Of a DNA stretch of 42,431 bases, positions 1 through 7,482 are shown one piece after another. A model generated the notes under the pieces. The model was not told the DNA's origin, did no database searches, and saw only the letters and a list, made by a program, of their open reading frames with translations. The position numbers and the translations under genes are program-made. Source of the stretch: an uncultured Bacteroidia bacterium (GTDB taxonomy: Bacteria; Bacteroidota; Bacteroidia; Bacteroidales; F082); NCBI GenBank assembly GCA_902787095.1, contig CADAFC010000006.1:1-42431 (forward strand), given 5' to 3'. Positions within the stretch are counted from its first letter, which is position 1. Each line of letters begins with the position of its first letter.

Positions 1-3000
1 GCCGTTAGCGAAGTTAGTTCCGCTGGTGTAGCCGAGCACGTCGCCGTTGGCATTGGTGAAGGTGAAGTTGGAACCGTCAACATCCACTGTCCAGTAATAT
101 GTTTCTTCGTTGTCTGTGATGTCGCTTGGCAGGGTCTCGCTGTTGTTGTCAGGGATACTTGTGAACAAAACGCCTTCCGGCTTGCCAGAGGCTTGTGCTG
201 TCATGGCAAAGTATTCGTTGACATTTTCATTGTAACGTGCCGCAAAGATGACTTTCGAACCGCTCGTCAGCTGTGAGAGGTCGCTTACGCGTGTGTAGTC
301 GCCCTGTGGCTGAGGAGGAGTGCTTGTCACATTACCACTCAAAGCGACGTACATAGTGTCGAGCTCTTCCTCGCAAATCATGATGCTCTCGCTGTATTCG
401 CCGACCTCAAGACCTGCTTTCAGTCTCACCTTGATGGTATAGTTGTAAACGCCAGTGTAGGTGTTGATGGTTATCATGCTCTCGGGATAGAAGCTGTCGC
501 CAGGGAATGACGAAAGCTCATAATTTTCTGAAGCATAGATGTATGTCGGAGCTGAGAGACTCATTCCGCTAACCACAAACGTCTTCACCGTTGATGGACC
601 CTCTTCATACACATAGTTGAATCCTGACAAAGATGTCGGATTGACAGTGATGCTTGCCGGATGTGTGTATTGAACGTCAGTAGTGGTCGCAACACGAAGC
701 TGTAAAACGTTATTGAATGCTCCGACAACACCTGTGATGGTGACGATGTCGCCTTCCATAAGACCTTCCACATACGGAATCTTATAGATGATAATGGAAG
801 CGTCGTCTTGCGAGATAATGGTGTTTCCACTCGTGTTGACAGCACCGATAATGGCATTTTCAACCATGACACGTGTGCCCTGTAATGCATTGCTGCCGTT
901 GAAGTCTTCGATGAGTTCGGCAATAGTCTTGACCATCACTGGTAATGGGTTGCCGCTTGATAAGATCTGGAATTGGTTACCATCGTTTCCGTTGATACTT
1001 GTAAGCTCAACAAGACCGCCGTACACTGTCTTCTTGCCGTATCCCTTGACCATATCGCCTAAGGCTATTGTGGTAGGGACGGTGTTGCTGTTGAGATAGA
1101 GGTCGATACCGCCAGTAGCATCCTGGATGAAGACGTTTCTGCCTTCCAAGAATGTCACAACACCTTGTACCAATGCATATTCATTGTCAGCCAATGCTCT
1201 TGCTTCAGCAATTGTCATCATCTCAATGATGGTGTATTCAGCTGTCGCAACAGCACTGTTGGTCATCTCTGCTTTCGCAGCAAATGCCTTCACTGTCGTT
1301 GTCTCGCTGACGGTGAATGCCTCGGCATAAACAGCGCTCTCTGTTGTCGGCTCTGTACCGTCGGTGGTGTAATAGATTGTGGCACCTTCTGTGGCACATG
1401 CTATCGACACTGTCTGTCCGCTGATGTATGAGCCGGCAGCAGGTGTGAATGTCGGCGTTGCAACAGCGTCCATCTCGGTGAATGTGGCATTCACTGTCAC
1501 ATCAGATTCCGGCATAAGGAACTGCATCGTCGTCTGGTCGATGTCGTTTGTGGTCTGACCGTAGGTGTATGTCAACGTTGTCAACTCGAAGCCTTGTGCC
1601 GGTGTCGCTGTCACTGTGATAGTGTCGTTCATCATTGCCGATGTCGGGTTAACGGTCACGTTACCATTGGTGATACCTTGTGCTACGGATACATTGTAAT
1701 ATGTCGGTGTAGGTGGAGTCGGGATGTCGCCTGCTTTATAAAGGTAGACATCCAGCTGGCCTGATGCATAGCATGAGAATGGCGTGCCGCTGCTGTTAAG
1801 TCTTAACCAGTTGCGTGTGTTGGCGCCCTGTGCCTTGATGGTGGCAACGCCTGTTGATGCAATCTCGATGGTCCACTGACCGTTGGCGTTGTTTTCAGCC
1901 TGAACCTTCAACTGGTTTGCTGATGAACTGGCAGCATAGAGATAACCTCCGTTCACTGCATCATACAATGTCCAATTGTCACCATCCTGGCCTAATGTCA
2001 ACTCGAAGACACCGTCATCGTTTGTCGTGGCAGGTGTCACTGTGATGACGTTCTCAACAGGTGTCACATCAACAGCAGTTCTGTTGTTTGAGGCTTGTTT
2101 TCCTAATGCCTTGTAAGCCTGGCCCTTGATACCCACAACGATGTATTTGTCACCGGATATAAGAGCGTTTTCATTTGTGATCAGGGTATAGTCAGTCTCC
2201 TGCGCTGGTGGAATAGGAGGCACTATATTGATATTGTAAACAGCTGTTGCAATGTCGCTGTCGTTCAGGCCTTCCTTAACGGCAAATGCCTTCACTGTGG
2301 TTGTATCGTCGATGGCAATGGCAGCTGTGTAAGCTGTGCTGTTGACTGTCGGGTCGGTGCCGTCTAATGTGTAGTAAATTGTGGCACCTTCTGTAGCACA
2401 TGTGATGGTTACATCCTGTGTTTCGGTATATGTGCCTTCTGCAGGTGTGAAAGTAGGCGTCGCAACCTGCTGTGTTGGTCCTACAACTTCCTCGAAGTCG
2501 TCAGCGCTGCGTGGAGCAATCTGCTGGGTCTGGTTGTTGCTCTGCCAATAAATGATAGAAACACCCTTCACAGTGTACTGCTTGCCTGCTTCCAATGCGT
2601 TGATCGGGTTCGGATTGAGGTTGAAGTTGTTGTACAGAGCTATTGAGTCGCCAGCCGCATCATAGAACTTGATTCCGTTATATGAGCATGTGCCGAGGTC
2701 GATGGCTGTTCCGTAGTTTCTGACTTCCAATGCGGCAATGGTTGTTGTCAATACAGGCATCTCTTGTCCTGATACGACAGTGAGGTCGCTGGCTTTGACA
2801 CCCATTACTTCAGCATAATGGTTCTGATACATCATAACTTTGCAAGCCACAGTGCCATTCAGCTTGTCGCCTGCCACAAAGCCGTGACCGGATTGATAAA
2901 TCACAAAGCCATATTGACCGTCTGATACGCAAACTTGCGAGTTCTTCACGCCAGTCACATACCAGTCGTTGAATGTCACATTGGCATTGGGCTGACTTGG

Positions 3001-3858
3001 AGTGCTGCTGCCAGCGGTAGCGGCAAACTCCCACAAATCTGCAATAGTTGTAATTGCAGGCATCTGCTGTATGGTGTATGTCGCAGTCGCCACACTGCTG
3101 TTGGTCATGCCGGCCTTCACACCCATGGCCTTCACCGTCGTCGTCTCACTTATGGCGATAGGGGTGGAGTAGACCGCACTTGATGTCGTCGGTGCAGTTC
3201 CGTCTGTTGTGTAATATATGGTCGCACCTGCTGTTGTGCAGCTTATCGTCACATTCTGGGCTTCATTGTATGTTCCTGCAGCCGGTGAGAATGTCGGAGT
3301 TGCCACAGTCGGAGTGCCGCTTGCATTATAATAATACTCAACTTTTGATACTGTCACTAAACCGTTACTTGAACCAGATGCACAGTCAAACTCGATTTTA
3401 TAGTACAAGTTTGCGGCAGATGAAGCTATTGATACCGTCTGAGTGCCTGAAGCCTTGTCGAATTCGTCAATCTCTGTCCAAGAAGAATTGTTGCTGCTGC
3501 TGTAAAGCTTTATTGAATTGATTTTTGCAGCTGTGATAGCATCAATCGTCAATTCGACCTTGGTGATTGCATCTGAATAAGCACTGGCAGTCGTAATCGA
3601 TCCGACCGAAGCGTTGTTCTTGCGGCCAAACTTGATATAACTCCAGCCGTTGTTGTTATTGTTTGCATTTTCAATGGTCCAACTGAAACTCCCATTTGTA
3701 GCAGTCCATGTTGAAGTGTAATTGGATACTGCTTGTGAGTTGTAACTTGAACCGAATAAACAGGTCGAATAAACCTCTTCATCTCTCGTCTGTCCCCAGG
3801 CGAGGCTTGTCATCATCAGCATAACTGCTGTGATCATCAATGTAAAGATACGTTTCAT
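1..3858 (-). CDS. Large secreted protein with chitobiase/hexosaminidase C-terminal-like repeats (3' end outside window)
   Basis: The frame is open for 1286 codons from the ATG at 3858 to the window edge, so the C-terminus is missing. Residues 1-22 form a signal peptide ending in AWGQ. Three copies of a repeat of about 80 residues resemble the CHB_HEX_C_1 family (pattern TFxPAxGTY, then ATIYYTTDGT, then TTTVKAxxVK); they lie near residues 185-265, 464-545 and 798-880. Between them are regions resembling OB-fold-like domains (for example around FNDWYVTGVKNSQV and YALVQGVVTFLEG) and a segment resembling the InlB/Flg_new type near 720-795. This layout is common in Bacteroidota extracellular proteins exported by type IX secretion, but the sorting domain would be beyond the window. 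No catalytic domain is visible, so the function is unknown; adhesion or substrate binding is a guess. A TATTTTTG box lies about 136 bp upstream of the start. Confidence 0.85.
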   Translation of the reverse strand, partial: MKRIFTLMITAVMLMMTSLAWGQTRDEEVYSTCLFGSSYNSQAVSNYTSTWTATNGSFSWTIENANNNNNGWSYIKFGRKNNASVGSITTASAYSDAITKVELTIDAITAAKINSIKLYSSSNNSSWTEIDEFDKASGTQTVSIASSAANLYYKIEFDCASGSSNGLVTVSKVEYYYNASGTPTVATPTFSPAAGTYNEAQNVTISCTTAGATIYYTTDGTAPTTSSAVYSTPIAISETTTVKAMGVKAGMTNSSVATATYTIQQMPAITTIADLWEFAATAGSSTPSQPNANVTFNDWYVTGVKNSQVCVSDGQYGFVIYQSGHGFVAGDKLNGTVACKVMMYQNHYAEVMGVKASDLTVVSGQEMPVLTTTIAALEVRNYGTAIDLGTCSYNGIKFYDAAGDSIALYNNFNLNPNPINALEAGKQYTVKGVSIIYWQSNNQTQQIAPRSADDFEEVVGPTQQVATPTFTPAEGTYTETQDVTITCATEGATIYYTLDGTDPTVNSTAYTAAIAIDDTTTVKAFAVKEGLNDSDIATAVYNINIVPPIPPAQETDYTLITNENALISGDKYIVVGIKGQAYKALGKQASNNRTAVDVTPVENVITVTPATTNDDGVFELTLGQDGDNWTLYDAVNGGYLYAASSSANQLKVQAENNANGQWTIEIASTGVATIKAQGANTRNWLRLNSSGTPFSCYASGQLDVYLYKAGDIPTPPTPTYYNVSVAQGITNGNVTVNPTSAMMNDTITVTATPAQGFELTTLTYTYGQTTNDIDQTTMQFLMPESDVTVNATFTEMDAVATPTFTPAAGSYISGQTVSIACATEGATIYYTTDGTEPTTESAVYAEAFTVSETTTVKAFAAKAEMTNSAVATAEYTIIEMMTIAEARALADNEYALVQGVVTFLEGRNVFIQDATGGIDLYLNSNTVPTTIALGDMVKGYGKKTVYGGLVELTSINGNDGNQFQILSSGNPLPVMVKTIAELIEDFNGSNALQGTRVMVENAIIGAVNTSGNTIISQDDASIIIYKIPYVEGLMEGDIVTITGVVGAFNNVLQLRVATTTDVQYTHPASITVNPTSLSGFNYVYEEGPSTVKTFVVSGMSLSAPTYIYASENYELSSFPGDSFYPESMITINTYTGVYNYTIKVRLKAGLEVGEYSESIMICEEELDTMYVALSGNVTSTPPQPQGDYTRVSDLSQLTSGSKVIFAARYNENVNEYFAMTAQASGKPEGVLFTSIPDNNSETLPSDITDNEETYYWTVDVDGSNFTFTNANGDVLGYTSGTNFANG

Positions 3859-3892
3859 TGTACTAAAATTTTTTGTTTTTATTATATTTTAC

Positions 3893-3945
3893 TATTCCTA
3901 TCAATCCTATAAATCCTATTTAATCCCAATAATCCCACTAATTCT
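3893..3945. repeat. AATCCTACC-type 9-bp degenerate array
   Basis: About six imperfect tandem units of the 9-mer (AATCCTATC, AATCCTATA, AATCCTATT, AATCCCAAT, AATCCCACT). It lies in the presumed 5' leader of the large secreted protein encoded on the minus strand. Confidence 0.75.
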
Positions 3946-3949
3946 TTGA

Positions 3950-4078
3950 TTATCAACAAAATACCGATCCTAAGTTGCCTTTACTTCAACTTACAAAAAT
4001 ACTAATTATAATAAATAAGGTGTAAAATACTTATCAACAAATTGTTGATAACTCGCGATTTTTTCAAAGTTATCAACA
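3950..4078. repeat. Four TTATCAACA boxes in an AT-rich spacer
   Basis: TTATCAACA occurs at 3950-3958, 4031-4039 and 4070-4078, and inverted as TGTTGATAA at 4043-4051. The 4031 and 4043 copies form a perfect palindrome of 21 nt around a central A. The word differs from the DnaA box TTATCCACA at one position. It could be a regulator site; the role is unknown. Confidence 0.5.
3994..4001 (-). promoter_or_regulatory. -7 box TATTTTTG for the large secreted protein
   Basis: It matches the Bacteroidota TAnnTTTG consensus on the minus strand. It would give a leader of roughly 130 nt that contains the 9-bp array. No TTTG is found at the expected -33 distance. Confidence 0.45.
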
Positions 4079-4085
4079 ATTTTGG

Positions 4086-4856
4086 CTACATCAATTCCAC
4101 TCCAAACAGCGCAAAATCATACTTCACAGGGTCCTCCTTATCGAATTCCCTGAGCCTTGCTGTCAGAAGTTCCACCGTCTGCCTGTCGTTGCTCTTCCTG
4201 TCAATCAGTCCCAACTCCCTTGAGACTCTTGCCACGTGTACATCCAAAGGTATCATCAAATCGCTGGGTTTCAATCGGTTCCATATTCCTAAATCGACAA
4301 TGCCGTCGTTTCTCACAAGCCACCTCAACGCCATGTGCAGCCTCTTACATGCACTGCCTTTCTTGGGCTCATCACAGCAAGGATTCGAGATATGCTTGCT
4401 GGTTGCGCCATTTGCCTCCGCCATCAAATTCCTGAAATTCTGTATCCCTCTCCACACATCATGCTCCTCATTATAAAAAATGTCTTCAAGCCCATTAATC
4501 CTACCAATCCCACCAATCCTGCTCATCCAATAAATCCTGCTCAATCCCCTGCAATAATACTTCAAATCCCTCCCAAAGAAAGTCCTGTGCACACACTTCG
4601 CCTCGTCAATTTTCTCCCATCCTCCCGACATCACATAGTCGTATGGCGATTTGCCCATCATATCCAGCATTTTGTTGGCGTTGTTCAGAATCATCTTGCG
4701 GTTGCCCCATGCTATCGTCGCCACCAGAAACGACACAATCTCAACATCGCGCTTGTCACTGTATCTGTGCGGAAACTGCACCGGGTCGTCCTTAATAAAA
4801 GTCTCGGTGTTGTTCTTCGCCACCAACGCATCCATATAACCTCTCAAATCGTCCAT
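4086..4856 (-). CDS. TIGR02757 family protein (DUF2400)
   Basis: This 256-residue protein is recognised as TIGR02757/DUF2400 by the N-terminal pattern DPVQFPHRYSDKRDVEIVSF and the following FLVATIAWGNRKMI segment, the central KRLHMALRWLVRNDGIVDLG block, and the DVHVARVSRELGLI motif. The biochemical function of the family is not known to me. The ATG at 4856 (MDDLRGYMDA) was chosen because it fits the family length; the longer frame to 5033 would overlap kdsA and run through repeat DNA. Residues around RIGGIGRINGLEDIF are encoded by a 9-bp repeat array that appears inserted in frame between two conserved blocks. The gene is divergent from kdsA across a 104-bp spacer. Confidence 0.85.
   Translation of the reverse strand: MDDLRGYMDALVAKNNTETFIKDDPVQFPHRYSDKRDVEIVSFLVATIAWGNRKMILNNANKMLDMMGKSPYDYVMSGGWEKIDEAKCVHRTFFGRDLKYYCRGLSRIYWMSRIGGIGRINGLEDIFYNEEHDVWRGIQNFRNLMAEANGATSKHISNPCCDEPKKGSACKRLHMALRWLVRNDGIVDLGIWNRLKPSDLMIPLDVHVARVSRELGLIDRKSNDRQTVELLTARLREFDKEDPVKYDFALFGVELM
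4495..4550. repeat. 9-bp AATCCTACC array inside the TIGR02757 gene
   Basis: Units AATCCTACC, AATCCCACC, AATCCTGCT and degenerate neighbours lie in frame inside the gene. On the minus strand they encode an SRIGGIGRING-like stretch. Confidence 0.75.
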
Positions 4857-4891
4857 AACAATTTTTTTTCGCAAAATTAAACAATTTCTCA

Positions 4892-4927
4892 TCCCATTAA
4901 TCCTAAAAATCCTATCAATCCTAAAAA
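4892..4927. repeat. 9-bp AATCCTA array between TIGR02757 and kdsA
   Basis: Three to four units (ATTAATCCT, AAAAATCCT, ATCAATCCT) sit in the divergent intergenic spacer just upstream of the kdsA -7 box. Confidence 0.7.
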
Positions 4928-4936
4928 AAATTTTTC

Positions 4937-4944
4937 TATCTTTG
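4937..4944 (+). promoter_or_regulatory. -7 box TATCTTTG for kdsA
   Basis: It matches TAnnTTTG and ends 16 bp before the kdsA ATG at 4961, so the leader would be about 10 nt. Confidence 0.55.
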
Positions 4945-4960
4945 CAAAAAATTATTTCTG

Positions 4961-5776
4961 ATGATAACTCTAAGCAACTATCCGTTTTTGCAGTCATTGA
5001 GACCCAACCGCTTCTTCCTCCTTGCGGGACCATGCGTCATCGAGGATGAGGAGTCGCCGTTCAAAATCGCCGAACGTCTTGTCAAAATCACGAAAAGCCT
5101 TGATATCCCTTATGTTTTCAAAGGCTCATACCGTAAGGCGAACCGCTCTCGTCTCGATTCGTTTCAGGGGATAGGTGATGAGCGCGCCCTCAATGTCTTG
5201 AAAAACATAGCGAAAGAGTTCAACGTGCCCGTCGTCACCGATATACACTCATGCGAAGAGGCTGCGATGGCTGCCGAATACGTGGATATACTACAAATCC
5301 CGGCATTCCTGTGCCGTCAAACTGATTTGCTTGTCGCTGCCGCAAAAACAGGCAAGACCGTTAACATCAAAAAAGGTCAGTTCCTCTCCGGTGACTCGAT
5401 GCGTTTCGCTGTCGATAAGGTGCAACAGTCAGGTAATCAGTCGGTTATGCTTACGGATAGGGGCAACTTCTTTGGCTACCAGGATCTCGTGGTCGATTAT
5501 CGCAACATCTACGACATGCAGAAAAACAACGTCCCTGTCATCATGGATTGTACTCATTCGTTGCAGCAGCCTAACCAGACAGCTGGTGTCACCGGTGGCA
5601 AGCCTGAGCTTATCGAACTCATAGCAAAAGCGGCTATCGCTGTAGGTTCCGACGGTCTCTTCATGGAGACTCATCCTAACCCGGCACAAGCCAAATCCGA
5701 CGGCGCCAACATGCTCCGTCTCGATCTCATCGAAAATCTTTTGGAAAAATTAATAAAAATCAAAAATGTCCTATAA
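4961..5776 (+). CDS. kdsA: 3-deoxy-8-phosphooctulonate synthase (KDO-8-phosphate synthase)
   Basis: KdsA condenses phosphoenolpyruvate with arabinose-5-phosphate to give KDO-8-phosphate, an early cytoplasmic step of LPS inner-core synthesis. The 271-residue length is typical. Visible family motifs are LLAGPCVIED near residue 21, the substrate-binding KGSYRKANRSR near 54-64, DIQ-like VDILQIPAFLCRQTDLL, IKKGQFLSG, MDCTHSLQQPNQ near 195-206, and METHPNPAQAKSDGAN near the C-terminus. The sequence is intact. The ATG at 4961 directly follows a -7 box with a short leader. The last residues and the stop codon run into a 9-bp repeat array shared with the convergent aat gene. The gene implies an LPS-bearing Gram-negative organism. 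Confidence 0.96.
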   Translation: MITLSNYPFLQSLRPNRFFLLAGPCVIEDEESPFKIAERLVKITKSLDIPYVFKGSYRKANRSRLDSFQGIGDERALNVLKNIAKEFNVPVVTDIHSCEEAAMAAEYVDILQIPAFLCRQTDLLVAAAKTGKTVNIKKGQFLSGDSMRFAVDKVQQSGNQSVMLTDRGNFFGYQDLVVDYRNIYDMQKNNVPVIMDCTHSLQQPNQTAGVTGGKPELIELIAKAAIAVGSDGLFMETHPNPAQAKSDGANMLRLDLIENLLEKLIKIKNVL

Positions 5777-5810
5777 ATCCTACCAATCCTACTAATCCTA
5801 CCAATTCTAT
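5769..5810. repeat. 9-bp AATCCTACC array filling the kdsA-aat spacer
   Basis: Four near-perfect units (AAATCCTACC, AATCCTACT, AATCCTACC, AATTCTATA) occupy the entire 30-bp gap between convergent kdsA and aat. They overlap the stop codons of both genes. Confidence 0.8.
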
Positions 5811-6547
5811 AACCTCTTCATCTCCGCACTTCCATCACCCCAGTTGCCGACCAGCGTCTCCTGGCCGTTCACCAGCTTTTTCAGCTTCTTCATGAACTCT
5901 CTGCGTGTTATCGGAGCCGCTCCCATGCGTCTCATGTGCGCCGTCTCCTGCTGAGCGTCAATGAGTTCGATGCCGTTACGCGTCAAAAACTGGCATAGGT
6001 TATATAGAGCCACCTTCGAAGCGTCAGTCTTGGTGTGGAACATCGACTCGGCACAGAAAACTTTGCCGACCGACACTCCATAAAGCCCGCCCACGAGCTC
6101 GTTCTCTTGATAAACCTCCACAGAATGCGCTATCCCCAAGTCGTTCAGGTCACAATAAGCCGCTATCATCTCCTCGCTGATCCATGGACTCGGCTCATCC
6201 TGGTCTTCCTCTTCCTCCAACTGGTCGTCGGTGCGCGGTATGGTGGCACACGCACGTATAACTCCCTCAAAATCAGCATCAAACGAACATGAGTATTTGT
6301 TCGACTCTATCGTCTTCCACAATGATTTCGTGACCTTGATGTCTTCCGGTCTCAACACCATCCTGGGGTCGAGCGACCACCATAAGATAGGCTCACCTTC
6401 ACTGTACCATGGAAATATCCCCGATGAATAGGCGACGAGCAGCCTCTCGGGCGACAAATCTCCGCCAATCGCAAGCAATCCCTCTTTCGTCGACTGACTA
6501 ACCGGCGGAAAATCATAAACCTCGTCTTTTAACATGTATACTGGCAT
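5807..6547 (-). CDS. aat: Leucyl/phenylalanyl-tRNA--protein transferase
   Basis: Aat transfers Leu or Phe from aminoacyl-tRNA to the N-terminus of proteins carrying basic N-terminal residues, marking them for ClpS/ClpAP degradation. The 246-residue protein carries the diagnostic motifs LLAIGGDLSPERLLVAYSSG then IFPWYSEGEPILWWSLDPRM, the GLYGVSVGKVFCAESMFH block, the SKVAL segment and a late IDAQQETAHMRRMGA segment. A run of acidic residues (QLEEEEDQDEPS) between the two halves looks like a lineage-specific linker. The start at 6547 (MPVYMLKDE) fits the family; an in-frame ATG at 6535 is the alternative. It is convergent with kdsA and divergent from truA. Confidence 0.95.
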   Translation of the reverse strand: MPVYMLKDEVYDFPPVSQSTKEGLLAIGGDLSPERLLVAYSSGIFPWYSEGEPILWWSLDPRMVLRPEDIKVTKSLWKTIESNKYSCSFDADFEGVIRACATIPRTDDQLEEEEDQDEPSPWISEEMIAAYCDLNDLGIAHSVEVYQENELVGGLYGVSVGKVFCAESMFHTKTDASKVALYNLCQFLTRNGIELIDAQQETAHMRRMGAAPITRREFMKKLKKLVNGQETLVGNWGDGSAEMKRL

Positions 6548-6579
6548 GGTCTTACGATTTTAGAGGTTAAAATTCACCA

Positions 6580-6587
6580 CAAAGATA
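6580..6587 (-). promoter_or_regulatory. -7 box TATCTTTG for aat
   Basis: It matches TAnnTTTG on the minus strand, about 32 bp upstream of the aat ATG. Confidence 0.5.
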
Positions 6588-6628
6588 AAAATAATTTTTC
6601 AATTATGCAAGCGTTTTGGCAAATTTTT

Positions 6629-6636
6629 TAATTTTG
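6629..6636 (+). promoter_or_regulatory. -7 box TAATTTTG for truA
   Basis: It matches TAnnTTTG. The in-frame GTG at 6639 would lie at or before the expected transcription start, so this box supports the ATG at 6654 as the truA start. Confidence 0.55.
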
Positions 6637-6653
6637 CAGTGCGAAAAAGTGAA

Positions 6654-7382
6654 ATGAACAGGTATTTTTTACATCTGGCGTATAACGGAAAAGCTTATCA
6701 CGGCTGGCAAATCCAACCGGGCGACATCTCCGTGCAGGAGGTGCTCGAAAAATGTATCAGCCTCAGACTGAAACAGGACATCTCCGTCACAGGATGCGGC
6801 CGCACCGACACAGGCGTCAACGCACGCAACTTCTACGCACATTTCGAATCGGAACCAATCAATGATTTGCAAATGTTTGTAAATCAATTGAATGTGTTTC
6901 TGCCAGATGACATTGTGGTGTTCCGTTGCTGGCAAGTCGACCCGTACCTCCATGCCCGCTTCGACGCCAAGTCACGCACATACCATTATTACGTCACTCG
7001 CACCAAGAATCCGTTCCATACCGACGACGCCCTTTACATCTATGGACCTCTCGATGTCGAGAAAATGAATGAGGCGGCAAAACTTCTCTTTGAATATCAA
7101 GACTTTACAAGCTTTTCAAAGCTTCACACACAAGTCAAGACCAATAACTGTAAAATAATGGAGGCTTGCTGGTTCGAACAGAACGACCTGCTCGTGTTTC
7201 ATATCAAAGCCGACCGTTTTTTACGCAACATGGTTCGTGCCATCGTCGGCACACTGCTCGAAGTGGGGAAGGGAAAACTCACCATCGACGGCTTCCGCCG
7301 CATAATAGAACAAAAAGACCGCTGCTCCGCTGGCACCTCCATGCCCGCCCATGCTCTATTTTTAGAAGCGGTTACTTACTAA
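6654..7382 (+). CDS. truA: tRNA pseudouridine(38-40) synthase
   Basis: TruA isomerises uridines 38-40 in the anticodon stem-loop of many tRNAs. The 242-residue protein has the TruA signature: YNGKAYHGWQIQP near residues 10-22, then GCGRTDTGVNARNF with the catalytic Asp at residue 52, FDAKSRTYHYYV, FTSFSKLHTQVKTN, and the C-terminal FLRNMVRAIVGTLLEVGKGK. The ATG at 6654 is preferred over a GTG at 6639 because of the promoter position. The gene is divergent from aat and convergent with the GH97 gene; a long hairpin follows its stop codon directly. Confidence 0.95.
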   Translation: MNRYFLHLAYNGKAYHGWQIQPGDISVQEVLEKCISLRLKQDISVTGCGRTDTGVNARNFYAHFESEPINDLQMFVNQLNVFLPDDIVVFRCWQVDPYLHARFDAKSRTYHYYVTRTKNPFHTDDALYIYGPLDVEKMNEAAKLLFEYQDFTSFSKLHTQVKTNNCKIMEACWFEQNDLLVFHIKADRFLRNMVRAIVGTLLEVGKGKLTIDGFRRIIEQKDRCSAGTSMPAHALFLEAVTY

Positions 7383-7384
7383 TA

Positions 7385-7464
7385 ATTTCAGGACAATATA
7401 AAAATCAGGCCTTGCGGTAAGTGCGTCAGCGCTTATCCAGACTGATTATTATATGTCCTGAAAT
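7385..7464. terminator. Long imperfect hairpin between convergent truA and the GH97 gene
   Basis: The arms begin with ATTTCAGGACA and end with TGTCCTGAAAT; 22 of 24 positions pair (TATAAAAATCAG with CTGATTATTATA). The loop of about 30 nt holds a second weak stem (GTAAGTGCG with CGCTTATC). There is no T-run, so a bidirectional terminator or a small repeated element are both possible. Confidence 0.45.
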
Positions 7465-7482
7465 ATAAAACTATACAAATAA

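Noticed and set aside
3950-4078. Replication origin (oriC)
   Set aside because: The boxes differ from the DnaA consensus, no dnaA or other origin-linked gene is near, and no skew can be judged; kept only as a repeat.
4857-5033. N-terminal extension of the TIGR02757 protein
   Set aside because: It would overlap kdsA on the other strand and is largely 9-bp repeat and promoter DNA; the ATG at 4856 fits the family.
3893-5810. CRISPR array
   Set aside because: The repeated unit is 9 bp, directly tandem and degenerate, with no regular spacers and no cas genes in the window.
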